The notes: generated by a model from the sequence alone, not told the origin. Shown: positions 24,672 through 37,433, counted from the stretch's first letter. The stretch is DNA of 64,000 nucleotides from Macrobrachium rosenbergii (GCF_040412425.1 NC_089783.1:44067625-44131624); one strand, 5' to 3'. Made by a program: numbers and translations.

Positions 24672-24897
24672 TGGTGGGTTATCTTTAGCTGCATGCATAC
24701 GATCGAACTGGGAATGGCTAATATTGTTTTCATAACTGTGGAAGTTGTTTTTTTCAAACTATTTATAGAGTCGCCATTTCCAGTGAGTGCCGCCAGACTT
24801 TCCAGGAAAACAATCACTTTTTCCAGGTTTAGTGTGAAGGCCGAAGAATGCATTAGCGAGAAATTACATTTGCCTTTTATGTTTGCAAGAAATCCCA

Positions 24898-24898
24898 T

Positions 24899-24953
<55 letters not shown>

Positions 24954-25094
24954 AAAATTTGAAAGAAAGAGATTTGCGTCCGTCTTGCTATCGTACATTA
25001 GATTTACTTCAATATATGCGTTTATATATACAAAGATGCACGTAAGGTTGTATAAGTAGCATGTCATGATGAGAGAGAGAGAGAGAGAGAGAGA
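24898..25094. repeat. two (GA)n arrays
   Basis: GA arrays at 24898-24951, with one AAAG interruption, and at 25069-25094. Confidence 0.95.
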
Positions 25095-25374
25095 ATTAGA
25101 CTCTTTATCACTGAGCTGCAATTTTCAACTGAATTTTTTCACGCCCTCCAGTACGTCATACTTCCTGCGCCCATCCTGTTTCATGCTTAAGTATCCTATT
25201 TCGTTTCCTCGATGGGCTTCTGGCTTGGATCTTTATACCACTGTCTTATTTTATATATGTAATATCCATATTTTTTATTGGTTTCGTTTTAGGATGACGA
25301 AAACCAAATTATTTTATATTTCAGTAGACAGGGGAGGAGAGAACGATATGGAGAGGGAAGCTTTTATACCAGGA

Positions 25375-25429
25375 GAGAGAGAGAGAGAGAGAGAGATTAC
25401 CGAAAGAGAGGGCCTGCCATCAACCCACC

Positions 25430-25491
<62 letters not shown>

Positions 25492-25560
25492 TAGCTTACC
25501 GAAAGAGAGGGCTTGCTATCAACCCCCCCCCCCACACACACACACACACAGAGAAGGAAG
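25375..25560 (+). repeat. 99-bp tandem duplication carrying GA, CA and CAGA arrays
   Basis: TTACCGAAAGAGAGGGC occurs at 25397 and 25496, each time followed by a TTG/CTG-CATCAACCC phrase and a CA run. Between them lie GA and (CAGA)n arrays. The second unit has a 10-11 C run in place of the CCACC of the first. Confidence 0.9.
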
Positions 25561-26499
25561 GAAGGTGTGCTTTTGAGCACGGTTTTGTGTATGCCATCTG
25601 CCTTTTAATGTCACCATGGCTTCCGCCCAGGAAATGCTTCTGTAATGACGTTAAATTATCCGGGCATCTCCGCTTATCGGTATCTCTGAAAGCCTTGATT
25701 ATCTGTCATGTTTAGATCCTTGAATCACGCCGATACCGGGAAGAAGAACGGGAGTTTTGGGGGACACGACAGAGGAAGGGGAGGAGGAGGAGGAGGAGGC
25801 ACTGTGAGCTTGATAATGGCAAGAAAGGTCGCTTGTGCCCTGGGCACTGAGGTTGAATGGTTGTCGAGAACCACTGGCCTTGAGGGGCTGCATATCTCAA
25901 AGGGTAAATGATAGTGGCAGGAGCCCTTATAACAAGCATTCTAGCGCTGAATATTATAGTGGTTAGATGCGTTGGTGGTTGGAGGGCATGATAAGAGGGC
26001 ATTGTCAGCGGCGGGGCAAGGTCATGTATTTTCCAGTTTTAGTCTGGACTCGGCTATTAAGGCGGTGCGGTACAGATATGGGTACAGATTTGTTTCCTTA
26101 TATACTCCCATACTGTGAGACACTCCAGTCTGTAGCCTCTTCCTTTTTTTTTTTTATCTCGGGAACCAGATTTTTTTTTATTATTCCTCTCTTTATATGA
26201 GAATGAATAAAGTCTTTTGCTTCACTCTCCGACTTCACTTTTGTTGCAGCCAACCACTACGAGGTGACAGTTATGAAAATGTCGCCGACAAAAATTTTGT
26301 CAAATGAGTTTTGTCGGGATTTGTATGTGCTTTTACGATGAAACAGTTGAAAAGTAACAGCGAATATAACAATGTCGTTTACTTTCTCCTTAGGGATGCT
26401 TTGAGATGGATGTTGAAAATTGAGAAATATGGATAGTCTGGTTAAAAACTACAATAATTTCGAATTAATAAAGTCTGTACAAAATATCTCCAAGCATAG

Positions 26500-26500
<1 letters not shown>
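25561..26500. other. unique DNA with a short GGA tract
   Basis: A short GGA repeat lies at 25780-25799. No exon or element is recognised. Confidence 0.5.
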
Positions 26501-26589
<89 letters not shown>

Positions 26590-26618
26590 GTATATAAAGG
26601 CGTATATATTCCTATATA

Positions 26619-26700
<82 letters not shown>

Positions 26701-26710
26701 GTGTGTGTAT
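26501..26710. repeat. (TA)-(GT)-(TA) composite array
   Basis: TA 26501-26554, GT 26555-26577, mixed TATG/TA sequence, then TA 26632-26697 and a short GT run. Confidence 0.96.
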
Positions 26711-27167
26711 GCATTATGAATGAATATAAAAGAATATGCCTTATGAACAAAATCTCGGCACACATTACTCTCAGTTTTCTTGTGATTAGTGGGTGAAGTC
26801 TTTGGGAAAACCGGTTACTGTGACAATTGCCTGTTTTGGAATATTTTGGTTTTTGTCACTAAACTCCTTTTTATTCCATTTGACGAGAAGTGTTTTTGTT
26901 ATGGTATTATACTGCCTTGAGTTGTTGCGAGTGTTGAAAAAACTGAAATGCTATGTTATAATAATAATAAGAATAGTAATATAAAAAGATGATTAGATTT
27001 ATTATATTAATATTAATATTGCTTTCGTAATATCTCGGGTAGCAGTGGTGATTTCATCAACCACATATGGATACTTCTACTAACACTATTGTAGTAGATG
27101 GAAAGGTTCCAGGCACTGTGTAGACAACGTACCTTTAATCTTAGGGTAACTAACCCTTCTTCCCTTG

Positions 27168-27169
<2 letters not shown>
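26711..27169. other. unique AT-rich DNA
   Basis: No gene, element or long array is recognised. Confidence 0.5.

Positions 27170-27223
<54 letters not shown>
27170..27223. repeat. (CT)n microsatellite
   Basis: About 27 uninterrupted CT units. Confidence 0.97.
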
Positions 27224-27228
<5 letters not shown>

Positions 27229-27262
27229 TGTGTTCTGCTTTCTCTGGATTAATTTCCCTTTA

Positions 27263-27440
27263 GGGGAAAGAGAGAAATAGAGAATAGGGTGAGAGGAACA
27301 TGGAAGAAGAGAGAGAGAGAGAGAGAGGTGATAGAATGAGGGAAATAGAAGGGAGGAAACACTGGGAAGTGAGGGAACGGAGAGGGAGGTGTGGGGGTGG
27401 GGGTAGAAGGGCGGAGAGAAGGGACATGGAAGGCAAAACT
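27263..27440. repeat. purine-rich tract
   Basis: About 180 bp with very few pyrimidines on the plus strand, including a GA array at 27308-27326 and a GTGGGGGTGGGGG segment near 27390. Open frames of up to 161 codons across it are composition artefacts. Confidence 0.8.
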
Positions 27441-27442
27441 GA

Positions 27443-27728
<286 letters not shown>

Positions 27729-28367
27729 TTTTGTTACCTGTTAACGCATCGGGGATTCTTTTTTCACGCCCCAGGGAAGAATTAAATTAGGCAGCTGGAG
27801 AACCGGAAACGACGGGAAAACGCGGACGGCGAAGAGTAATGAGCGTGAGAAATATTTAGGGAGCGTGGGAACCATGCGAGACGAGCGGACACCAGCCAAG
27901 CAGCAAGGACGTGTGACTGAAAACCACCTGCCCGGCCTATAGTCGCATGTTACCTTAGAGGCGGGGCTGAGAGCGGGAAAGAAAAGGAATTTATCTAAAG
28001 TATTCACAACAGATAGAAGAAGAGGAAGAAGAGGGGAGTGACGTGAACGCGATTTCCGTTATGGCAGAGACATACGCCCACAAGGCCAGAGCGCGGGAGA
28101 TCAAATTATTTAAAAGAGCTTCCACATTATTGACTAATGATGAGTTTTTTTTTTTCCTCCGACACGTAGCTAATGACTGTCATCTGATTCTGACGGATTG
28201 CAAGGTGCTGCAATTAACCTCTGTACGCCCATTTCAGCGTTTGTGAGAACGGTTTTGTTTTAGCCGAGTCTGTATTTAGTGAGCTTGTTGTAGCAGGATG
28301 TTACCGTGTTCCCTCCCAGATAAGTCTTGTGCTGTGTATATTTTGCAGGTCAAAAGTGCTAATATTC

Positions 28368-28370
<3 letters not shown>
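27729..28370. other. CpG-richer unique DNA
   Basis: 27790-28100 is GC- and CpG-richer than most of the window. A 67-codon frame at 28043 has no recognisable domain. No exon is called. Confidence 0.4.

Positions 28371-28439
<69 letters not shown>
28371..28439. repeat. (CT)n microsatellite
   Basis: About 34 uninterrupted CT units. Confidence 0.97.
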
Positions 28440-28441
<2 letters not shown>

Positions 28442-29665
28442 AGAAAGTATCCTTACAACATAGTTACAGTAAAAGATTTTGACCGCTATTTCTCCACCGT
28501 TACCGTTTGCTTGATGAAAATGAAAACCATAATGCTTGTTGTTAGTTGCTAATTCATGCCGTGACGAACGGTAATGTTATGCCAGACTTCCTGACTGTTT
28601 ATTACTCACTCTCCTTTGGATAATGAAAATATTCCAAGTATCTGTAAATTTGGATTCAGCTTTTTGTCTCCATTATCCTTTGTGTGTGCTCGTGTGTGTG
28701 TGTGTGTGTGTGTATGAAGGCGCGCGTGCGTTTATTTCTTTTCTTCCTTTTTAGTTGTTTTGCACGGTTAGTGGTCAGATCCATTGTTCTCTGGCGTTTC
28801 ACTGTGCCTAATCCTCCGTAGCAAGACTTTAATTATACCAATTTCCATGTCTTAGCAAAGGTGTTTTTTATCCTTTGGTTATTTCACCTGAATTTTGGTC
28901 GAGGTTTGTCTATCAAGCGTTATTTTTATGAATTATGTAAGTGAGCGTCATTGTTTGTTATTATTATTTTACTTTGGGGGATTTAAGTATTTTGTTTTGA
29001 TGAAGCTTGCACTGTGATTTCGGTGCAATTTGTCATACTCCAAAGTGTGTGGAGAAGTGGTAATGATGACAACAACAAGAGATCATTTTATGAAAATGCT
29101 GAAGCAATCCCCGTAACTCCAATCACATCATCCTTAGAGGTTCCCTAAGAGATTAAAGAATACTATGTCCGTTTATTCATCGCTGTTATTTTCCGTCCCT
29201 TTCTACATCATGGTGAACAGGAAACTTCACAGAAATCAAGAAAGGTTTCAGCGGAATTTTTATTCCTCGTAATACCGATGATACTGTTAAACAGATGTAA
29301 ATCTTCAGAGACAGAGAAAAAATGTGAAAGGAAACTATTTTGGATCAGCGAGTAAATTCTTTTGTGTAGATGACGCGGCAGGAACATCAATGGCAATAGG
29401 AAATTTCGTCCCCCCACCATATTTCTGCTGTGTATCGGATTTCGATGCTTTGTATTCAACGTTGTCGTTTAGTGGCGTAAACTAAGTGACAGCAGTCAGC
29501 GTGGCTTTATAATGTTTCAGGTAACTGTATGCACACGCACACAAACACACACACTATGTGTAACATATATATGTGTGTGTGTGTCATACAAGTGTGGCTT
29601 TTATAATCATAAATATTAAGCTATACTGTATTTGTGGATTAATATTTCTGAATAAATACATATTT

Positions 29666-29676
<11 letters not shown>
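28440..29676. other. unique DNA with short GT tracts
   Basis: Small GT runs lie at 28693-28713 and 29569-29583. No gene or element is recognised. Confidence 0.5.

Positions 29677-29744
<68 letters not shown>
29677..29744. repeat. (TA)n microsatellite
   Basis: About 34 TA units, preceded by a short CA run. Confidence 0.96.
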
Positions 29745-29747
<3 letters not shown>

Positions 29748-29759
29748 TATATATATTAC

Positions 29760-30420
29760 ATCAAAGGTCAATATGCTTCTTCTAAAGAAAAATCCCATCC
29801 GTAGGAATTAATTGATCACTGGTAGATTTGGATCAGTAAGATAAGAAGAACAACTTGATTATCATTCGGTGAAGGTACGGATCTTTGAACTGGATTACTA
29901 TTTGGGTAAATGTCATCCAAATGACTCCATACATCATAACCATCCGGATGCAGGGTCATAGTACCATCAGCCCCATCCAGAGATCCATTGACTGTGATGA
30001 AAGAGTAGAACCTTCAGGAACCACATCTATGTAAAGAGAGGAAGCTGTGTGTGTGTGTGTGTGTATGTGTGTGTTTTTGGCAAATATTTTAAATCATCAG
30101 CGATAAAGCAATCTATCTCGTGCTCTGTATAACTCGTCACCGTAGCATCCTTTTCCCAAATACGTTTCATTTAAAGCTAAGATCTTATGTGACATGTAAG
30201 AAAATTTTGAAAGTTTTCGTGACCCGAGTCTTTTATAAGTGACTTGTTCTTCGGAAGTATTTAGCGTTGTTTGGAAAAATTGCACCCAGTGAATTCCTTC
30301 TGTTTGACACTTTAATGCCCGAGATTATGTCGCTGAAGTTTCCGGGTGTCGAGACTTGAGAAATGACGGTTTTAAAGTTGTTTTCAAGATGCAGGTTGTG
30401 TTAAAACCCATTGGCTTATT
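29760..30420. other. unique DNA
   Basis: A GT tract lies at about 30047-30074. No gene or element is recognised. Confidence 0.5.
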
Positions 30421-30494
30421 TATATGTGTATCCAATACATGTATAATATATATATATATGTATATAGATGTACATATATAGATAGATGGATAGA

Positions 30495-30722
<228 letters not shown>

Positions 30723-30984
30723 TAAATTCTCATTTTTTTTAATATTCTGCGTCATTACTGTTTATGACTCCCGTAGGCACAATAAATTTGAAATATTTTA
30801 TCCATGGATATTCAGGTTGAATTTTTGTGACAGAAATGTAAGTTCTATTTTAGCTCTCTAAAGTAGATATTGTTGACACCCGATTGTTTACAGAAATGTT
30901 GAGATTTTTTTACGTTCAAATAATCTGGTCGTCGTTCATTTTGTTATTACCATTTTAATGATAATGACATCAGAAGTGGCGATG

Positions 30985-31037
<53 letters not shown>
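30985..31037. repeat. (AAT)n microsatellite
   Basis: About 17 AAT units. Confidence 0.95.
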
Positions 31038-31208
31038 TGAGGAAAGACGTTATAAGCAAAAAAGTTAAATCAGTTCTCTATGTATCTCGCCCACGCCACA
31101 CCATTATCAAATTGAAATTCAAATTCGTAAGTGGATTGTGTTGATAAATCTCGCATAAAAAAAGAAAAAGACTCCATTCATTATTCCCGGCGATCTCCCC
31201 TCGGTAAA

Positions 31209-31235
31209 AGAGAGAGAGAGAGAGAGAGAAAGAGA
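31209..31235. repeat. (GA)n microsatellite
   Basis: About 13 GA units. Confidence 0.92.
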
Positions 31236-31460
31236 ATGATTGGCAGGTAATTCCTGAAAAATTAAATGTCTTTTTATGTCTCATTTTCTCATTCTCTGAT
31301 GCAAGAGCATTACGGACGCGATTGACGCTTATTCATGAGGTGTTCGGGAACTGTGGCTGTGGTACATTACAGAGCTTTCGTTTAAAAGAGCCAAGTGGCA
31401 CTAAAGATAAACAGTATGAAGCAACCGGATTTTAAGTTCACCTCGTTATCTTTTAGTCAG

Positions 31461-31482
31461 TCTCTCTCTCTCTCTCTCTCTC
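31461..31482. repeat. (CT)n microsatellite
   Basis: About 11 CT units. Confidence 0.9.
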
Positions 31483-31556
31483 CGCGTTTATGATTATACA
31501 TCCTGTGCACGCCCAAAACCCATGCACGCACACATACATCCAAATATAATATCCAA

Positions 31557-31697
<141 letters not shown>

Positions 31698-31699
31698 GG

Positions 31700-32264
31700 A
31701 TGTATGTATGTATGTGTGTGTATGTTCCACATACACTCTGGAATGCATTGAGCAATTTCAACCAAACTTGGTATACATAGGACTTACCTTCTGGGAAAGA
31801 ACACTGTGTGGTTAAGACATTACTTGCACCAGAGAGGGGTGTGTGGGAAGGGGGTGAAATGTAAAAATTACAGAAAACGACAGATATTAGTATCTAATCC
31901 GTAGTTTTCGAGGTCGCTGAGAAGAATAGTGAAACTCCTGACAACCTTTAAGTCCAAGTTCAGTGCCGATAGGAAGGGGGGGAGGTGGGAAGGTGTTGAC
32001 GTAAAAATAACCGAAAACTACAGATATTAGTGTCTAATCCATACCTTTTGAGGTTCCTGAGATGAATAGTGAAACTTCCGACACCCTTTAAGTCCAGGTT
32101 CAGGCCTGATAGGAAGGGGGGCGGTGAGAAGGGGTGAAAAATAAAATGTCTAAAATGCTGGACAATGTAACTGAAGCAACTATCTTAACAAGAATGAGAG
32201 AGAGAGAGAGTTTATCGGTTGTCATTCAGAGATTTCCTGGGCAGCACCGGGGTTGGTCAGCTAG
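31700..32264 (+). mobile_element. Helitron-like non-autonomous element
   Basis: The 3' end shows a 5-bp hairpin CCTGG/CCGGG with loop GCAGCA (32236-32251), followed by GTTGGTCAG and a terminal CTAG at 32261-32264, then T. A hairpin about 10 bp before CTRR with insertion between A and T is the Helitron 3' signature. The 5' part starts with TATG-type repeats after a TA array, then TTCCACATACACTCTGG and CAATTTCAACCAAACTTGG, phrases I associate with arthropod Helitron-type repeats. Internally, 31840-32120 is a two-unit tandem repeat with a 140-bp period. No helicase coding sequence is present. The exact 5' end is hidden in TA sequence. Confidence 0.6.
31840..32125 (+). repeat. 140-bp tandem repeat inside the Helitron-like element
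   Basis: CAGATATTAGTATCTAATCC (31881) and CAGATATTAGTGTCTAATCC (32021) mark the 140-bp period. Each unit also contains GAATAGTGAAACT, CTTTAAGTCCA and a GGAAGGGGG block, and a third GGAAGGGGGG block begins at about 32112. Confidence 0.9.
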
Positions 32265-32269
32265 TATAC

Positions 32270-32458
<189 letters not shown>

Positions 32459-32639
32459 ACGTTTATGTGTGCATATTTGATGTAATTACTACCAAGGTAC
32501 TGACCATTATGTGTACGGCATGTCTGAGCAAGGGAAAAATCCCATGGGATGGGTGAAAGGAATAATATTTTCCGTGTTACAAGGAAGAATGTGATAGAGG
32601 TAACTGTACGAATTAAAGGACCATAACATTATTTAGTAG

Positions 32640-33130
32640 ACGGTAAAAGTGTATGATACGACTGATTCAGAAAGTGAGACAGATTAAAGAAGGATTCATA
32701 GAAGAAGAAAAGTGTCAGCGCAAACAAGAGAGAAAAGTTGTTAATCAGATTTGCATTATGAAACCATTAAGAGAAAATTTGGGCATAAGGAGAAAAGATC
32801 TAAGTGGTTTACTTATGAAAAGCTTATGATATCAACAAGGCTGGAACCCGTTGGGATGAATTGGGTAAAAGACAATCAGTTGAGAGCATCAGAAAGTTTA
32901 AACGACGAAAGCGATGCATGTGATAATATAGGTAGATAAGAGACTGATTCGGTGTTAAAAGTGGTTCTGAGACAAGGATATGTTATCCTTTGTAATTGTT
33001 TAATCATTTTGTTGAAGGAATGGTGTGAGAAGCTAGAAAATGAACATGCAGTATTAATATATGTGCAATATCATGGGGTAAGAATAACGTAGCGTATAGT
33101 GGTTGGTGTTTGCAGATACAGTACCAATTG
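32640..33130 (+). pseudogene. decayed LINE-type reverse transcriptase, central part
   Basis: Across frames the following are recovered. KVRQIKEGFIEEEKC and ICIMKPLREKFGHKEKRSK (about 32670-32800) correspond to the palm entry (QxGFRxGRGCxDQIF.. KQLxEKF). FGVKSGSETRICYPL followed by LFNHFVEGMV (about 32948-33028) correspond to VGLRQGCVMSPWLFNxFMDGVV. LVFADTVPIG (about 33105) is the FADD catalytic box with its second Asp lost. Many stops and frameshifts. It covers the part of the enzyme missing from the copies at 7085 and 35060. Confidence 0.75.
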
Positions 33131-33194
33131 GGCTAACACTTTCTTGGAACCATTCTTTTAAATGAAAAATGGCATAAGGAACAAAATGTACATT

Positions 33195-33222
33195 ATGATA
33201 GATAATATACATTATCTATCAT
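33195..33222. repeat. short perfect hairpin
   Basis: ATGATAGATAAT and ATTATCTATCAT form a perfect 12-bp stem with a 4-base ATAC loop. Confidence 0.8.
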
Positions 33223-33461
33223 CATATACAATGTTACCTTTCAGAATTTCCCCATCGTTTTGAAAGAGAAAATGACAAATGATGAATCATGTATATCTGC
33301 CCACTCGCTGGCTCATGAATGTTCAGAAGCATCTGTCGCGGACACCCATTCAAGTACTGCAACGACCCAGGGTTGCTTGACTTCGTTATCGTATAATATA
33401 TATTATATACACAGCGTCGGTACATCCCAAACATTTATTTATACGTAATTGCGTACATTTA

Positions 33462-33464
<3 letters not shown>

Positions 33465-33504
<40 letters not shown>
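33465..33504. repeat. (GA)n microsatellite
   Basis: About 20 GA units. Confidence 0.95.
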
Positions 33505-33506
<2 letters not shown>

Positions 33507-33705
33507 AAGGTGGTGTGTTGAGTGGGTGAGACTGCTACGGTTTTATTATTATTCTCTCCAAGGTCGCGGAGGAGTGTTACCTGGGTAGAAGCTGACTGGT
33601 CGTTGTCCAAAAAGGTTGTGGTATCTTCCCATACCTGTTACCTGGCCAGTTCTACCTCCTAGTCGAAGGTCATACTCGAGGATTGTGGAGCAACCCGAAG
33701 AATTA

Positions 33706-33710
<5 letters not shown>

Positions 33711-33772
<62 letters not shown>
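33711..33772. repeat. (CT)n microsatellite
   Basis: About 31 CT units. Confidence 0.97.
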
Positions 33773-33776
<4 letters not shown>

Positions 33777-34757
33777 TCCCTAAAGGGAAGGGTTTCTGGT
33801 GGCAGGCATGTGGCATGTGGGCATCTCTTACCTAAGCGGCTGTCATGTGTTTAATCTTATTGAAGGTAATTGAATGATGGATTCTCTGAGTCTGCGAAGA
33901 AGATTTTGGGGTTATAATGGCGTCTTGGTTTCATTGTTAGATCCTAAAAATCTACTGATTCTGAGTTTGTTTTTGATGCGATTCTTTTTGTATCATCACG
34001 TAGTTCCCGTCAGCTTTTCACGGCGATTCAGGTGTTCTGGTGGTAGTTGAAGAGTAGATGTTTCTTGTACTGGGAATTGAACTTTTATGAAAAATATTTT
34101 GTTCACTTTACTTAATGATAATTTTTGTAATAATAGGTATTCTTTCGATGTATTTCACGTTGATAGTTTCAGCCACTGCAGATAATTTATGACTGAGGTT
34201 TAGTCCCCAGGAAGTTCCTTAAGATTACATATCATAACAAACGCGATTATGTTTAATTTAAACCTCTTTATCACAGCTCATGAGATCATTATTTGACAAA
34301 CATGGTTATGCTTAATTAAAGCCAGCCGTATTACAGCCCACGAGATCATTCACTGCTTATACCACAGAAGGTTTATTAGAGGTTTTTCCTCAACAACATA
34401 TTAAAAAAAAAAAAAACCTTCGTTACGCAATCCCAAGTCGAATCTCGCACTCCTCAGCAGCAGCTTGAATTAATTAGGGCGCTCTGGTAATTAATGGGCG
34501 CCGGTGATCGCAATAGATAGCGCGGTATGTATGGAGTCACCGCGCTACCGCTGCAGACACTTTGGCTATCGATTTGCCCCGACGTTTCGGTGAAGGCGTT
34601 ATGGACTTGTAATTGTTGTGTAATAGATAAATCGGGAAATGAGGGAATAGGTAAGCGAATAGATAAGTGGTGGTACTCTGGAAGTGTTTATTAATGGGGA
34701 ATGAATTCGATGGCTGAATTCGTGGAGAGGTAATTGTTGAAATTGACGATTCTGCGG

Positions 34758-34762
<5 letters not shown>
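33773..34762. other. unique DNA with a GC-rich hairpin
   Basis: TAGCGCGGT (34518-34526) and ACCGCGCTA (34539-34547) form a perfect 9-bp GC-rich stem with a 12-base loop. Otherwise no gene or element is recognised. Confidence 0.45.
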
Positions 34763-34827
<65 letters not shown>

Positions 34828-34851
34828 ATATATATATATATATAATAAATA

Positions 34852-34929
<78 letters not shown>

Positions 34930-34946
34930 TCTATACATATATATAT
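34763..34946. repeat. (TA)/(GT) composite array
   Basis: TA and GT tracts alternate: TA 34763-34817, GT, TA 34828-34845, GT 34852-34876, TA 34876-34924. Confidence 0.96.
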
Positions 34947-35059
34947 TTTTTTTTTTTTCAAAAATAAAGGGTGGCTCTCAAGGAAAAACTACACACATTC
35001 ACTTACACATTCGTACTTAAACTACGGATTCGTGGATACACCCATGTGCAGTATAAGTT

Positions 35060-35560
35060 GAACAAAAGTAGCTACATCGTATACTTAGACAGGAGGCGCA
35101 TCAGCAGTATATCAAGCGCCCTCTCCCTATAAATACTGCCTTTCCTAATAAGTGCCCCTTTCACCCCATCCTTCCAGTTCTTTCTAGGTTCCCACCGCCT
35201 TCCTTTCCAGTGGCACTTCTGAATTATATACCTTTTCCGTCAGCCTGTCTTATGCCATTCCTTCCACATGACCGAACCATCTCTAAATACTCTGTTGTAT
35301 CCCTTTCAGCTGTGCTAACTTTTTACCACTTGTACATATCTCCTCATATTTCACTTTATGAGTTCTTCGGGCCTTTCTTTTTATTTGAGTTCAACGTCCA
35401 CTTCTTTCCATTATCATCATTCATTTTCACCTTGGTTTCCATTGACAACTCAAATCTCTTCCCAATCTTTTGCTTATTTTCATTCTGTCTTTCATTACCT
35501 TATCATCTGTTAAGTTTGCTCCCAAATACGTACAAATACTTATAAAATAAATTCAATATG
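35060..35560 (-). pseudogene. decayed LINE-type reverse transcriptase, C-terminal part
   Basis: On the minus strand, in order: YLGANLTDDKVMKDRMKI (about 35530-35477) corresponds to the FKYLG segment. RWFGHVEGMA (about 35285) is the RWFGHVERM segment. DRLTEKVYNSEVPLERK follows it. NWKDGVKGALIRKGSIYRE (about 35180-35125) is the terminal WxDGVKEALxRKG segment. Stops and small indels break the frame. It belongs to the same broad family as 7085-7665 but is closer to the family consensus at RWFGHVE. Confidence 0.8.
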
Positions 35561-35584
35561 AAAATTCCATATTTCTGCAAAATA

Positions 35585-35790
35585 AAAAGATAAATAAATA
35601 AATTTTCTTCTCAACTTAGTCCCTAGTCGGGGTCGCTTCCTCCAGCTGTTTCTATCTTGAGCGGCTCATTTCATAATTGGTTTTGGCAGATGCTTCACGG
35701 ATGGATGCCCCTCCTGACTCCAACCCTTCCTATTTTTCCAGGTCTGGAACCGGCACTGATTTAGGCTGTCCTCCCCCCCCCCTCCACCTC
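35585..35790 (-). repeat. dispersed repeat resembling a LINE 3' tail
   Basis: On the minus strand, GTTGGAGTCAGGAGGGGCAT, CTGCCAAAACC, GAAACAGCTGGAGGAAGCGA and CCCCGACTAGGGACTAAGTT run into (TTTA)n at 35586-35605. The GTTGGAGTCAGGAAGGGCATC-type phrase is familiar from arthropod repeats. A short tandem tail at the 3' end fits a retroposed element, perhaps RTE-related. The class is inference. Confidence 0.45.
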
Positions 35791-35964
35791 CATGACTAGG
35801 TTGCTAGAACAAAAAAAAAGAAGAAAATTAGTAAAATCTAATAGTTATGCTGATAAATAATCACAATTCTTCTCAGATACATAGGTCTTTTCCCTTAAAA
35901 CCCATCTGTTATTTCCATGGCATACAAGTGCGACTTCAGTACAAAAGTTGTAGTTTTTGTTGGT

Positions 35965-36010
35965 AGGTTAGGTTGGCTTTATGACAGCAATAGCTTTTTC
36001 TATCTTGAGT
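35965..36010 (+). repeat. dispersed repeat, family B, copy 2 (diverged)
   Basis: GGTTGGCTTTATGACAGCAA followed by TAGCTTTTTC parallels the family B block at 2966. Confidence 0.3.
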
Positions 36011-36390
36011 AGACCTAAGTTTTAAAGAGTGTCTGTCCCTCTATAATATATTTGCAAAATCACCCAGATACCCAATTTGATACGAGTTCTTATCTCCTGC
36101 CATTCCTTGTCAGTCTCGTATATGTCATTGACCCATTAATGTGTTATTCCATGACTAGAATAAAAAGGAATTAGCTATATCGCTGGAAAGGCCGTTATCT
36201 TAGTTTACTTATCTCGATCATTTTATTTTTGGTGAAAATTTTTTTCGTCAAAACTATGTAAGGTTTATTTTTGGCGTAACTTCAAGTCGCCATTTTGACT
36301 TTTATTTGTGTAATTTTTGTTGTTTTGCTATTTTGAAAAATCTTGAATAAAGTTTAAGTGTTGAATAAGCAAATCACACGAATATCAGTA
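36011..36390. other. unique AT-rich DNA
   Basis: Nothing recognised up to the edge of the foldback structure. Confidence 0.5.
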
Positions 36391-36391
36391 T

Positions 36392-36846
36392 CATATAATG
36401 AAAACTTTATTTACAGAGACCAGTCAAAGGAAAATATCTCCGAAGGACTTCTTATTCTAGAATGTTTGTTGCAGCCTTTTATGTACATTCAGTTGCATAA
36501 ATAGCAGAGAACTATATATACACTCGGATGCTGTTATATTGCATTTTTGCACGATTCAAAAGAAATATATCTGTACGTTATTTTTGCGAATGTTTGTTAT
36601 CAGCTCAGGATGGGATATTTTTCATCCGATTTCAACTCATCATTTTTATCTGTAGTTTATATGTTCTGACTTTTTTTGTAACATATTGCGATAAAGCTTT
36701 AAAATAACTCCAAAATCAGTCCAACCGATATCTCTGAGAACGTAAATCCATATATATCAAAGTAATAAGGGCCCTAACATTCGAAGTAGATGTCCTCAGT
36801 TTATAATGCGTTATTAAAAAAAAAAATTAGAAATTAAAAAATAAAT

Positions 36847-36943
<97 letters not shown>

Positions 36944-37433
36944 CAAGTCGATTTAATTACTTTATTTAATTTTATCGATTTTTTTTATTAACGCGTTATA
37001 AACTGAGGAAATCTACTTTACATGTAAAGGCCCTCGTAGCTTTGATCCGCATGAATATTTGCACTTCGAAAGATTTTCGCTTGGCTTGACTGATTCTAGA
37101 GCTGTTTTAAAGCTTTATCGAAATATCTTAAGAAAAAATCCAGAGCAACAAAAACTGCAGATAACAATGATGAGTTGAATTCAGATGAGAAATATTCTTA
37201 TACTTGTCTGAGTACAAATATTCGCAAAAATAAAGCACTAGACATGTTTCTTTTGCATCGTGTAGAATTGCGATGAAGTGGCTCTCCGTTGATATAAATA
37301 CTTCCCTGCTATTTATGCCAGCTGTTATGTAATTGAATGTACATGAAAGGCTGCAAGAAACATTTACCGTTCTATAATAAGAACTCCTTCAGCAATAGTT
37401 TTCCTTGACTGGTCTCAGTAAGAAAGTTTTCAT
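36392..37433. mobile_element. 1-kb foldback structure with TA core
   Basis: The left arm (36392 to about 36835) and right arm (about 36950 to 37433) are inverted copies, roughly 70-75% identical by eye. Paired landmarks include CATATAATGAAAACTTT at the outer ends, GAGACCAGTCAA, CATGTACATTCA-type, TTTTTGCGAATRTTTGT, TCAACTCATCATT, ATAAAGCTTTAAAA and CTCAGTTTATAAYGCGTTA at the inner ends. A TA array (36852-36942) fills the centre. No coding capacity and no clear target-site duplication. Candidates are an old long-inverted-repeat element or two copies of an unknown repeat in opposite orientation. Confidence 0.8.

Noticed and set aside
35210..35545. 111-codon plus-strand frame
   Set aside because: It is the antisense shadow of the minus-strand LINE reverse transcriptase relic.
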